Assembly: GCA_028023455.1 (NCBI GenBank)
Contig: JAQFVV010000567.1
Coordinates: 308,897 to 372,896 of the forward strand
Origin: Epiperipatus broadwayi
Taxonomy: Eukaryota > Onychophora > Udeonychophora > Euonychophora > Peripatidae
Reading direction: 5' to 3'
Length of the DNA stretch: 64,000 nucleotides
In this document: positions 12,918 to 24,373 of the stretch, in pieces
Layout: each line of letters starts with the position of its first letter
Position numbering within the stretch: the first letter of the stretch is position 1
The notes under the pieces: generated by a model
Seen by the model: the letters and a program-made list of their open reading frames with translations, nothing else
Told to the model about the DNA's origin: nothing
The model's database searches: none
Translations under genes and position numbers: made by a program

Positions 12918-13781
12918 ATAAATTTTATCTTTAGGAAATGGAAATATTTCATTAATTTTTTTAAAAGTAGTGTAAACAGTTTGAATATTATTATTGTTTA
13001 GAATGTTACCAAATTTTATCAGTTATTCCTTTTATATAAGCCCTATAAATAATGTTGTAATTAAAACCATTATCAAGAAGCATTTTTTTAGTAGCAGAAA
13101 GATCCTGGAGAAAATGACTATCATCAGAAAGTATCTTTGTTCTATCTAACAATGTCTTTGCCACTGAAAATAGTTGTGCAGGATGGTAATGAGAAGAAAA
13201 ATGTAGATACTCCCAGTGTATGTTGGTTTTTTTTATATATACCATGGGTTAAAGAATCATCTTCCCTTCTTTCAATTAAAACATCTAAAAAAGGTAATAG
13301 ATTATTATTTTCTATTTCCATAGTAAAATTTAATATTGTTGTGAAGAGATGTTTTTTTAACTTCTGAAGTCAAAATTTTATTTTCCAAATCCTCCATAAA
13401 AATAGATACTAATGCTGGAAAAATTGGTGAATCCATAGCTAGACCTGATATTTGTTTATAAATCTGCCCAACTAAAAATGTATTCGATAAGCAGTGTTCA
13501 ATCAAAACCACAGCGAAATTAGGCAATTGAATATTTTTTTAAAAATTGAATAGCTTCATTTACAGGTACACTAGTAAAAAATGAAGCAATATCAAAATTT
13601 ACCAAAATATCATTTTTAGTCAATTTAATATCCCGGATAAGCTCAAGAAAATGATTGACATCTTTAACACATGATGACATTTCTGTTAAATGTGGCTGTA
13701 TAAAAGAAGTCAAAAAACGAGATAGTGTCTGTGTTGGTGAACCAACCGCACTTACAATTGGTCTCAAGGGGATATCTGGTT
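12918..13781 (-). pseudogene. PLE-A reverse transcriptase, 5'-truncated and frameshifted
   Basis: Read from 13781 downward, the fragments are (K)PDIPLRPIVSAVGSPTQ, DILVNFDIASFFTSVPVNEA (RT motif A, Asp present), AVVLIEHCL...YKQISGLAMDSP (motif B region), then a Lys-rich stretch and SDDSHFLQDLSATKKMLLDNGF. These are typical of Penelope RTs. Compared with the plus-strand copy at 14.2-14.4 kb, the segment with the catalytic YVDD motif is deleted here: the frame passes from TSEVKKTSL directly to HNNIKFYYGN. The frame breaks near 13.52, 13.31 and 13.0 kb. Not functional. Confidence 0.8.
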
Positions 13782-14969
13782 ACTCCCATGGGAAAATCTT
13801 TCTATCCAAAATTATATGGTTTACCAAAAATTCATAAACCAGATATTCCATTGAGACCAATTGCAAGTGCAGTTGGTCACCAACACAGACACTAACTCAT
13901 TTTTGACTTCTTTTTTTACAGCCACAATTAACAGAAATGTCATCATATGATTAAAGATGCAAATCATTTTCTTGATTTATCCAGGATATTAAATTGACTA
14001 AGAATGATATTTTGTAAAAGTTTTGATACTGTTTCACTTTTTACTAGTGTACCTGTAAATGAAGCTATTCAAGTTTAAAAATTATTCAATTACCTAATTT
14101 TGCTGTGGTTTTGATTGAACACTGCTTATTGAATACATTTTTTGTTTTTGATGGGCAGATGTATAAACAAATGTCAGGTCTAGCTATGGGTTATTAGCTT
14201 TTATTTTTATAGAGGATTTGAAAAAATAAAATTTTGACTTCAGCAGTTAAAAAAACATCTATATGCTTAGGTATGTTGATGATATCTTTTTATTTGGCAT
14301 CATGGCAAGCATGCTCTTGTTGTTGTTTTTTTTATTTTTTAACCCCTTTTCACAACAATATCAAATTTTACTGTGGAAATAGAAAATAATAACCAATTAC
14401 TTTTTTTAGATGTTTTAATTGAAAAAAGAGAAGTTGGTTATTTATCCCATGGTATATATAAAAAACCAACACAAACTGGGAAGGTATCTACATTTTTCTT
14501 CTCATCACCATCATTGTTAGATAAAAAGAAGAGACTTTCTGATGATAGACATTTTCTCCAGGACATTTCTGCTACAAAAAAATGCTTCTTGATAATGGTG
14601 TTAATTACTGCATTATTAATAGAGTTTATAGGTATAAAAATAAATAAGATTTTGATACATCAGAAATTAAGACAATTTTACCATGTATAAAAGGAGTAAC
14701 TGATAAAATTGATAACATTCTAAAAAATAATAATATTCATACACTTTACACTACTTTTAAAAAAAAATAATGGTATATTTCCACTTCCTAAAGATAAAAT
14801 TTCTTTGGAATATCATGGTATATATGAAATTCCATGTAGGATATGTTCACATGCATATATTGGACAAACTAATCATAGAATAAATGTTAGGAAGAAAGAA
14901 CACATTCTGGCAGTCAGAGAAAAAATCCAATTCATCAACTATTTATTCTCATATAAAATTAATTAATCA

Positions 14970-14970
<1 letters not shown>
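13782..14970 (+). pseudogene. second PLE-A copy, head-to-head with the first
   Basis: Plus-strand copy of the same PLE family, running away from the minus copy. It begins within the RT (LYGLPKIHKPDIPLRPIAS at about 13811-13870), keeps the catalytic motif (RYVDDIFLFG, about 14267-14305) that the minus copy lost, then NQLLFLDVLIEKREVGYLSH, SDDRHFLQDISATKKC and a truncated GIY-YIG (GIYEIPCRICSHAYIGQTN, about 14817-14875). It stops at an AT array near 14970, before the expected hammerhead end. Many frameshifts and stops. The junction at 13781/13782 joins two copies truncated at slightly different RT positions. Confidence 0.8.
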
Positions 14971-15005
<35 letters not shown>

Positions 15006-15018
15006 TGATTTTATAGTA

Positions 15019-15054
<36 letters not shown>

Positions 15055-15056
15055 TA
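14970..15056. repeat. (AT)n arrays forming nested hairpins
   Basis: An AT array flanked by ATCATGATAT / ATATCATGAT, then a second array flanked by AGTAATTTATAT / ATATAAATTACT. The inverted flanks allow two adjacent AT-rich cruciforms at the truncated end of the PLE-A plus copy. Confidence 0.85.
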
Positions 15057-15090
15057 CTCAAAAGATCACTTTATAAAAATTAGAAAATGA

Positions 15091-16050
15091 AGTTAAAACT
15101 AGTACATTTAAGCTGTTTAACTTCAGCAATAATAACATTTCTTATACTATTATATAGAATTTGTATATAATATAAACAATCAGTTCATTTTAAACACTAT
15201 CATGATTGTCTTACAGATTTGTCTCAATGAATAAAAGCAATATATAAATAATGCCTTTGCTTAGAATAATTTTTGCATTTGTTTGGCAACAAAAATAATA
15301 TTATTAGCTATTTCATGATCCTTGAAAACCGCACTAAGTTTTTTATAATAACTCATTCATGATTTGATGCAGCTACTGAACAATATCCATTAAAGTATAT
15401 ATCTTTTAGAGTTAATAACAATAATTTTTTATTATATATGCTGCAGTATTTTCTATCTGTTTTTATTTTATAAATTAAACCAATACAAAGCATTCATATA
15501 TTCCTAAAAGTTTCATTAGCTTGGAGGTAATATTTTGCCACTAAATTTTAAAATATTTCCCAGGTCCACATTAGAGTCTGTAACCTTATATTTGTAAGCC
15601 TAACAAAGAGTTATTTTAATTTCATTAAGTTGGAAATCTCTGTCTCTAATTTATGTAAATTGGTTAAATGAAGATGTGATTAAAAGCAATTGTCTCAATT
15701 TTCTAATGATTATTCAAAAGATAATAAATTATTCCATTGTTTAGAAAAAATGGCATCTATCAGATTAATAAGATTATGATATCATTTGCTCTTTCAATGC
15801 ATCAAAAAATTATAAGATGAATATTATAAACAAAATATCTCAGTAATTTTCAGTTTTATTTCATCTATGTATGTTGTTAAACTTGTATCTTTAAATTCCT
15901 ATAACTCTTATACTCTACATTTGAAGTAAATTACTGATTTGTCAAGCAGAAAATATCAGTGTTTTCTTTTTAAATCAAGCCCTTTAAAATTTATATTTAT
16001 ATAATTAGAGGGATTTTCATTCCAGATTTTTCAGTCTATTCATTCTCCAC
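15091..16050. other. no gene recognised
   Basis: AT-rich sequence with no ORF of recognised family, no transposon ends and no RNA gene seen. Confidence 0.45.
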
Positions 16051-16054
16051 CACA

Positions 16055-16370
16055 TCTCAAGCAACGATATACATCACCACACACATGTGAAAAAGATATA
16101 TGATCCCTAATATATGTATTTCATGCAAAATCAGCACTCATCAGCTGGGCCAAATCATAATCTTCCACACATATATAAAATCAGCACTCGGTTTATATTA
16201 AGATAACAATTCCTCAAAATTTAATGGTCAGGCCTCAGTCTTCTCACCCTTCCAACTATTCAAACATCCATTTCTTTGAAAAACTGACAATGGGATGCTC
16301 AAAGCCCTTATTGGATTTGGTATTATAGTCATACCATGTAGGAAATAAGGGCTTTGAGCATTTATCATCA
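16055..16370 (-). repeat. interspersed repeat R1, copy
   Basis: Shares CACATGTGAAAAAGATATAT, TCAGCACTCATCAG and TATTATAGTCATACC with the copies at 31.0-31.3 kb. It contains an internal partial repeat of AATCAGCACTC, and an inverted pair (CTCAAAGCCCTTATT / AATAAGGGCTTTGAG, about 16299-16360) that forms a hairpin. Confidence 0.6.
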
Positions 16371-16374
16371 ACTT

Positions 16375-17149
16375 TTCAATGACAGTGACAGTTACATGAT
16401 TGAGAAGAGTGAGAAGATTGAAGCGTATTCATTAAAAAGTTTAAGGAACTACTATCTTGGTATAAACCAATCACTGATTGTATATATGTTTGGGAGATTA
16501 TGATATGGCCCAACTGATGTGTGTGCTGGTGTTACATAAAATACAGATATTCAAGAATCATGTATCTTTTTTGCATGTGTGTGGGCATGTATATTGGTTG
16601 CTTAAGATGGAGTGGAGAATAAATAGACTATAAAATCTTGAGTTTAAATTTGTCTAATTATATAAGAAACATTCAATATAAGCAAATTACATGCTCCCTT
16701 AGAATATATATTTATAACTTTTCAATTTCATCATCTTATTCAGTCACACAAATAAAAGACATCTGTCCACGGTAAATGATCTTCAAAACTTTCACACGTT
16801 TTCATTATATATACTACTCCATATTTATTAATATCAAATTATTAAAATTTAATCAACAGATGCCAAACTTCCCATACTCACAACTATGATTCCCAACCCA
16901 GATAACTATTTGAATGATTATTACTAATCGTATATGCATATTGTTCTTTTTAAATTTAAGATAAATTCCTAATTTTAAAATAATTTGCAAAAATATGTTT
17001 TATACTTATTAATTTAGAATAAAAATTTATATTAATTTTATTAAAAAAAAAACAAAAGAAAAAATTCAAACATTTTAAAATGTATATATCAAAATATTTT
17101 AAAACATATATTTTAAGAATGAGTTTTTAAAGTTTTTTTAATAATATAT
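16375..17149. other. no gene recognised
   Basis: AT-rich sequence up to the LTR boundary; no reading frame or RNA gene can be supported. Confidence 0.4.
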
Positions 17150-19292
17150 TGTAACGAGCATAGACGTTCGTTACATTGTTTTTTTTTATATATTTATTAA
17201 ACATGAAAGTAAATTAAAAAGCTCGCATTTAAAAATGTTCTTTAAGAATTAAAAATTGAAATTAAATATCATGTATATATTAAATCGCACAGATAAAAAA
17301 AATTATTAAAATGAAACTGTATTAAAAATAGAAAAGGTATTTTAAAAACAAAAACTTAAAAAGATTTAGAGATAAAAATATATTTTTAATCTTGAAAAAC
17401 ACAGAAATTAATCAGAAATGGAAATGATTGTTAATTAGTTAAATATAAACCAGCCTTGGGCATTTAAATGTAAAAACATCGGTCAGATAGGAAAACAATA
17501 GAAACAAATAGCCAATGAAAGAAATCCATCGGGAAATCGGACCTCAGCGAAAGGATCATCACATCGATGACATAATGCCAAGTCAATCCTTCGAATACGT
17601 ATAAAAGGAAAATTTGGAAATTATTAATTAGTGATTATTATTGATTATTTACGATGTGACAGATATGTGTTAGTGCGGAAGTGAAGGAGAAGGGATTGAA
17701 AAAGACGCACGTTCAATCCCTTCAGTTGTTATAAAATGGAAAAATGAAACATCGCTTTTCTTATATTCAGAGGACCACAGGATCATCGGGAAATTTAATG
17801 CTGGATTTCAAATGGCAAGCAACTGTAAAAGATGAACATTTCTAAAACTGTAAGAACTTTATAAATAATGAACATTAAATTAAAACTTTCCATATTTAAA
17901 TGATTGCAATATTATCCTATCTGACCAACTTAATTTATTAATAATGTTATTTGATGTATTTCTTCTTTTTTTATATATATATTTAAAATCATTTCCATTT
18001 ATTTATTTATTTTTTGTTCTTTAAGTTTTATCATGATTTTTGTTTTTCGTTAAATTAATTATATAAATGTTAAACTTAAGTCGGGCGTGAATGGCTGTAT
18101 AGATTTGTAAAGTTATATTAGGGGAGGGTAATCTTAGGTTATTTGTTTCGTTGTTAAATTGGGTCAATGGATTGGATATATTGATGTAGTTAGTAGATGT
18201 AGTCGGAGATTCGCTACTGGCAGAATCGTTTATATTTACGCCGCACTCACCCATTTGCCTATGAAAGGAATTATAAGACGGAGAACGCAGTTCCTTTCTA
18301 TGGAGTTTTTTTTTTATTGTTCTTCTCGTTAGATAGATGTAATATTCCTATCTGATGAGAGTCAATGCCTTCTCTTAATCTTTTTGGTGCTGTCGTATTC
18401 CGTATTACATTGAATACATTGATGTATCAGATGAATTGATGCCAGTTTGACTGCGAATTTTAGCCTAAGGTTAAATAGGGATAGAATATTTTATTTTCAA
18501 ATGCAAATCTATGTAGTCTATTCATACTCGACCCTAAATAAAAATGCATTAAATCTAAGTTGTTTATGGATGCTTGCATGGATTGGTTATCGGTTAAGTA
18601 TGTTTTGGGTTTTCATATTTGATCAAAATATATAGACATTCGATAAATAATGATACCTTATGGTATCTAAAATGTATTTATTCGGATGTCTTTTTAGTCA
18701 TTGGTGACAATGCAAGTATCTTATGGTGAATACTATTGGGTTACTTATAAATTTCCCTCTGCAATTGTTAGTATCAATGATTTTATGTTTTGATCGTTTA
18801 TGTTTACTTTGAAACGTTTTTGACCGTGTAATCTATGTAACTGATCTATAGCAACATATTAAAACAAGCTTTTATAATCCCATCTGTGCGAACTTAATTA
18901 AAATGTAAACTTATAATATAATAGAAATTAAAATGTAAATTAAAATCTAAGGTAAAGTTAAAAATAATGTTAAATGTTAAAATGTAAAACTAATACTAAA
19001 ATAATTTTAAATCTTATATATATGTGCATAAATAAATGTTTGTATGTTAATTACTGGCAGTGGCTTATTTTATTCTTTTTTTTATATACTCTTAGAGTAT
19101 ATTATTAAATCTCTGCTATTCCACTGAGCTAGTGACATGGGCTAACGACCGGAATCAAAATTTTCAAAAAAAAAAAAAAATTTTTTTTTTGCCTTACGTA
19201 TCTGCCTACTTTATAAATTTTTCTAGGTTCAAATGCCTAGATGGCGCCCTGTAGTGCAGATTACATTAAGTTTTATTCTCCGGATCATTACA
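17150..19292 (+). repeat. 5' LTR of the long-LTR element
   Basis: 2143 bp. It starts with a short inverted repeat (TGTAACGA ... TTCGTTACA). It includes a hairpin GGGATTGAAA ... TTCAATCCC near 17.70 kb and a poly-A/poly-T hairpin near 19.17 kb. The frames at 18021-18254 (minus) and 18447-18635 (plus) match nothing I recognise. Nearly all differences from the 3' LTR are at CpG sites. Confidence 0.75.
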
Positions 19293-20020
19293 ACTGGCTT
19301 TCCCAACATGGGCCGATGTTTAATAAACCACGTATACCCTGAACAAATTCTTCTCAAAATGAAACATTTTTATCTGTTTACATAAAGTCGTATACTTTAG
19401 ATCTTATAAAAGCTCTACCAGTAAAAGAAATAGCACATATATTAAACACGAGAAAGTATAAATAATTTTAAACTGTATTTCGTTAAAAAGAAAGTCAAAA
19501 GGTTGCGATTGATATGTTTTTTTTTGTTGTTAATATAAATTATGCTTTAATGTGTATAGGAGTGCACAGCAACATAAGTTTATGATGGTAAATGTGGTAC
19601 CTTACGGAGAGTACTTTTGGGAATTACTTCAGAGTAACCCTATGTATGCATTTCAATCAGTCATAAATAAGTTGGTGGTATTTATAATTGTGCTGCAAAT
19701 ATACACGTTTAAACCCAGTATTTCTTAAAACATATTTATCTCAATGCAACCTTCCTAAATAATTTAAATAATTTGCTTGTCATGCCATGTGTAAAAATAA
19801 AATGTATAAAATAAAATAGAACTCTTGTGGGGAGGGGTGCAAACATAAAGGGTCCTTAGGTAAGCGATAGTCAACATTTTCTTTTTCTTTTTGTATATAG
19901 TCTTTTGTAAAATTATTAACCGGATGTTTTGTAAATGTCTTCGTCAATCGTGTACCGTAATTACTAACCCTAAGTAAATTATTTTTTTTTGATCATTTTT
20001 TTTAAGCAACTTTACTGATA
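19293..20020 (+). other. internal region of the LTR element, non-coding
   Basis: 728 bp with no gag, protease, RT or integrase frame. It holds the putative primer-binding site at its start and a GGGGAGGGG purine tract near 19830. That tract is not adjacent to the 3' LTR, so it is only a weak polypurine-tract candidate. Confidence 0.5.
19295..19315 (+). other. putative primer-binding site (tRNA-Lys-like)
   Basis: TGGCTTTCCCAACATGGGCC lies 2 bases after the 5' LTR. From memory, the PBS complementary to the 3' end of tRNA-Lys is close to TGGCGCCCAACGTGGGGC, so the match is recognisable but imperfect. Confidence 0.45.
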
Positions 20021-22167
20021 TGTAATGAGCATAGACGTTCATTACATTGTTTTTTTTATATATATTTATTAAACATGAAAGTAAATTAAAAAGTTCGCAT
20101 TTAAAAATTTTCTTTAAGAATTAAAAATTGAAATTAAATATCATCTTAAACTCGTATATATTAAATCGCACAGATAAAAAAAATTATTAAAATGAAACTG
20201 TATTAAAAATAGAAAAGGTATTTTAAAAACAAAAACTTAAAAAGATTTAGAGATAAAAATATATCTTTAATCTTGAAAAACACAGAAATTAATCAGAAAT
20301 GGAAATGATTGTTAATTAGTTAAATGTAAACCAGCCTTGGGCATTTAAATGTAAAAACATCGGTCAGATAGGAAAACAATAGAAACAAATAGCCAATGAA
20401 AGAAATCCATCGGGAAATCGGACCTCAGCGAAAGGATCATCACATCGATGACATAATGCCAAGTCAATCCTTCGAATACGTATAAAAGGAAAATTTGGAA
20501 ATTATTAATTAGTGATTATTATTGATTATTTACGATGTGACAGATATGTGTTAGTGTGGAAGTGAAGGAAAAGGGATTGAAAAAGATGCACGTTCAATCC
20601 CTTCAGTTGTTATAAAATGGAAAAATGAAACATCGCTTTTCTTATATTCAGAGGACCACAGGATCATCGGGAAATTTAATGCTGGATTTCAAACGGCAAG
20701 CAACTGTAAAAGATGAACATTTCTAAAACCGTAAGAACTTTATAAATAATGAACATTAAATTAAAACTTTCCATATTTAAATGATTGCAATATTATCCTA
20801 TCTGACCAACTTAATTTATTAATAATGTTATTTGATGTATTTCTTCTTTTTTATATATATATTTAAAATCATTTCCATTTATTTATTTATTTTTTGTTCT
20901 TTAAGTTTTATCATGATTTTTGTTTTTCGTTAAATTAATTATATAAATGTTAAACTTAAGTCGGGTGTGAATGGCTGTATAGATTTGTAAAGTTATATTA
21001 GGGGAGGGTAATCTTAGGTTATTTGTTTCATTGTTAAATTGGGTCAATGGATTGGATATATTGATGTAGTTAGTAGATGTAGTCGGAGATTTGCTACTGG
21101 CAGAATCGTTTATATTTACGCCGCACTCACCCGTTTGCCTATGAAAGGAATTATAAGACGGAGAACGCAGTTCCTTTCTATGGAGTTTTTTTTTATTGTT
21201 CTTCTCGTTAGATAGATGTAATATTCCTATCTGATGAGAGTCAATGCCTTCTCTTAATCTTTTTGGTGCTGTCGTATTCCGTATTACATTGAATACATCG
21301 ATGTATCAGATGAATTGATGCCAGTTTGACTGCGAATTTTAGCCTAAAGTTAAATAGGGATAGAATATTTTATTTTCAAATGCAAATCTATGTAGTCTAT
21401 TCATACTTGACCCTAAATAAAAATGCATTAAATCTAAGTTGTTTATGGATGCTTGCATGGATTGGTTATCGGTTAAGTATGTTTTGGGTTTTCATATTTG
21501 ATCAAAATATATAGACATTCGATAAATAATGATACCTTACGGTGAGTATCTAAAATGTATTTATTCGGATGTCTTTTTAGTCATTGGTGACAATGTAAGT
21601 ATCTTATGGTGAATACTATTGGGTTACTTATAAATTTCCCTCTGCAATTGTTAGTATCAATGATTTTATGTTTTCATCGTTTATGTTTACTTTGAAACGG
21701 TTTTGACCGTGTAATCTATGTAACTGATCTATAGCGACATATTAAAACAAGCTTTTATAATCCCATCTGTGCGAACTTAATTAAAATGTAAACTTATAAT
21801 ATAATAGAAATTAAAATGTAAATTAAAATCTAAGGTAAAGTTAAAAATAATGTTAAATGTTAAAATGTAAAACTAATACTAAAATAATTTTAAATCTTAT
21901 ATATATGTGCATAAATAAATGTTTGTATGTTAATTACTGGAAGTGGCTTATTTTTTTTTATATACTCTTAGAGTATATTATTAAATCTCTGCTATTCCAC
22001 TGAGCTAGTGACATGGGCTAACGACCGGAATCAAAATTTAAAAAAAAAAAAAAAAATTTTTTTTTGACTTATGTATCTGCCTACTTTATAAATTTTTCTA
22101 GGTTCAAATGCCTAGATGGCGCCCTGTAGTGCAGATTACGTTAAGTGCTATTCTCCGGATCGTTACA
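20021..22167 (+). repeat. 3' LTR of the long-LTR element
   Basis: 2147 bp, estimated by eye as roughly 98% identical to the 5' LTR. The terminal inverted repeat reads TGTAATGA ... TTCATTACA where the 5' copy reads TGTAACGA ... TTCGTTACA. A frame at 21326-21514 is almost identical to the one at 18447-18635, as expected of duplicated LTRs. Confidence 0.75.
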
Positions 22168-22410
22168 ATATATATATGTAATTTTATAAATAAGCACTGA
22201 ATATTATCCTATCCAATTTGAATGGAGATTTATACATTAACGATCAGAGAATGTCCTGTTGAAAAGCTTAAATAAATTTCCTTCGTATCATTACAATAAT
22301 ATATATAAGTATCAATTAAATTAAGATTGACCTCTCTGTAATCTAAATATAATATTTACACAATATAATTAAAAAGCATATATTCAGTTAATTTACACTT
22401 TTTCGAAAGG

Positions 22411-22491
22411 TCAGCACATCTGTCTTATAAGCAGTTGTCCCGGGTTAGCGGGTTCGCTTTCCGGCCGATGCTATGACACATGAAAAAAAAA
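22411..22491 (+). repeat. tRNA-derived SINE copy, degraded
   Basis: Contains CCCGGGTT, a B-box-like GGGTTCGCTTTCC and the tail ATGACACATGAAAAAAAA, which matches the intact copy at 56.1 kb (TTGACATATGAAAAAAAA). The A-box half is degraded and no target duplication is obvious. Confidence 0.6.
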
Positions 22492-23398
22492 TTAAATAAT
22501 GTAGAGGAAAAGCGATTTTTGAAACAAAAAATGATTTTAATTAATATTACTTTTTGTTTTTAAAATGTTTTTTTTTTTTTAAAAAAAATCTAATCCACAC
22601 CAATTTCCCAGGATGTTTTTAATCATATTTATGAGTAACAGCTGAAAAACGGGGGACAAATGTTGAATATCAGTGGCCTTTATAGAATTCTTTGAAATTA
22701 ATAAAATCTTCTTTCGGCTAGAATCTTTGAAATACCTACATGCAATTAAATTTATTTATAAATTAAAATAACTGTTACTGACTGTTAAGCCGAATTTATT
22801 TATTTCAATATAAAATATAACAAGTTGGCTAAAATTCGAGAGAGAAAAATATTTTTAATTAATCAGAGTCCAGCTCATATTACAATGCAATTGCGATAAA
22901 AATGAATTATAATGTTAACTACATAATTCAGCAAAATGTTTTTTTTTTATGTTAAATGTTAAATAATACTAAAGCTAGATAAATAAATAAATATTTATTG
23001 AGCAGTATGATTATGTACTTAGCAAATCAGATATCCTTGCAGAATAACTAATTGAATTGTTTCTAAACTACCATTTCTTTTAATGAAATTTACTATATTG
23101 GTAGGCTTTCATTAAGTATACAGTTTTTCTTCTAGTTTTTAATATATGTAAATGCAATATAAAAAAGTTTTTGAGCATTTTTTTCTTTTTTTTTTCTTTC
23201 CGTTTTGCAACAATCCATTTTGTTTTGTCAGAAGTATATAAATTCTCTCTTGCAACAAACTGTAGTTAGCAGAAATGAGTTAAATATACTTTTAAATCAG
23301 AATCACCAAAAAATAGAAATTATTCTGTTTCAGGTTTGTTTTAACTATACAAACAAGTTATTATTATTGTTATTTTTATGCAAATTAGCAAACATTTT
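22492..23398. other. no gene recognised
   Basis: AT-rich sequence downstream of the sodium-channel gene (minus-strand sense). No ORF or element can be assigned; the frame 23205-23483 overlaps the terminal channel exon on the opposite strand and is a chance frame. Confidence 0.4.
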
Positions 23399-23404
23399 TT
23401 TATT
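23399..23404 (-). promoter_or_regulatory. candidate polyadenylation signal of the DEG/ENaC gene
   Basis: AATAAA on the minus strand, 38 bases after the TAA stop of the terminal channel exon. Such hexamers are frequent by chance in AT-rich DNA, so the assignment is weak. Confidence 0.3.
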
Positions 23405-23442
23405 TCTTCCATTGAGAGTCAGTTATATATTTTTAATTGTTT

Positions 23443-23624
23443 TTAAGACTTTGATTCCAATGCTGGTGTTACTTTTACCATGACAGATTGAGGATAATCG
23501 ATACCTTCTGGATCATCAAGTTTATAATATCGACTATGGCAGACAAATAAAAAGCAATGGAGTATTTCAAACAGAGATAAAAGGCTGGCTCCAAAACATA
23601 ATCCCAACGCTCCTCCAATATCAC
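23443..23624 (-). CDS. DEG/ENaC sodium channel, terminal exon (TM2 and C-terminus)
   Basis: Terminal coding exon of a degenerin/epithelial Na+ channel subunit, a trimeric plasma-membrane cation channel. The acceptor AG is at 23626-23625. The exon opens with GT, completing a Ser codon begun by the A at the end of the previous exon. It then encodes DIGGALGLCFGASLLSLFEI, the signature before and inside TM2, with GAS as the G/A-x-S selectivity filter. A short cytosolic tail (HCFLFVCHSRYYKLDDPEG ... VTPALESKS) ends at TAA 23445-23443. Length 182 nt: 2 nt, 59 codons and the stop. The tail has no obvious PY motif. Family assignment is firm; the subfamily is not determined. Confidence 0.93.
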
Positions 23625-24373
23625 CTTTAATATATATATAAAAAGCAATCAGTAAAGAAAATTTTTAAAAATTTTAAATATATTTTTAATTAGTTACTAA
23701 TGAAAGTTATTTATAATTATTATATATTTAAAAAAATGTGAATATAATATTTAAAACAAAAAATATACAGACAAACATAAACGTTAAAATGTAATATCCA
23801 AAATATTTTATAAACCTAACATAATTCAATCTTATTTCATTTCTTATTTTGAGTTTATTTTAATATTAATACACTCATTTTGCATTAATCTTCAAAAAAT
23901 AACCTAATAATTAAAAAAAAAATTTAACAAATTTAATTTTTTATAGAAAAAATCTCGATTTTCTTGTGGTAGTAATAACTAATAAAGTAGTTTTAAAATG
24001 AATTTATTTTGTTCATTTGACTTGAATGATGATCTATTTGAGTATGTGAAATTAAAAGCACTTTTCTTCCTGTACAATAATATGTATTCTTACAGATTTT
24101 GGATTATAAAATGAAATCTTTAATTAATCATAATAAGAGTTAAGACTGAAAAGATGAAAAATAATAAGTAAAAAATTACTATATTAAAAAAATGATGATT
24201 TGTAATAAAATTTTCGCTTAAATATAATTTGAATCAAGATGGGGATTTTCATTAATATAATTATCGATCAGGGTAGACTTATACGTTATTTATGTAGCAA
24301 TATTTATAATTATGAAGACTACTAATATTTTTAAATAAAGAGTTAACAGTTTATACTTATCATATATTAAATG

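Larger units (their letters stand above)
17150..22167 (+). mobile_element. LTR retrotransposon with very long LTRs and a tiny non-coding interior
   Basis: Two direct copies of about 2.14 kb (17150-19292 and 20021-22167) flank 728 bp. Each begins TGTAAYGAGC and ends ATCRTTACA, the TG...CA ends of LTRs. ATAT flanks both sides, consistent with a 4-bp target duplication although the site is AT-rich. Just inside the first LTR lies a sequence resembling a tRNA-Lys primer-binding site. No gag/pol frame exists in the interior, so the element is non-autonomous (LARD-like). The plus orientation rests on the putative primer-binding site. A tandem duplication of some other element is the alternative. Confidence 0.7.

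Noticed and set aside
18447-18635. A 62-codon frame repeated almost identically at 21326-21514
   Set aside because: The repetition is explained by the duplicated LTRs. Hydrophobic AT-driven composition with no motif.
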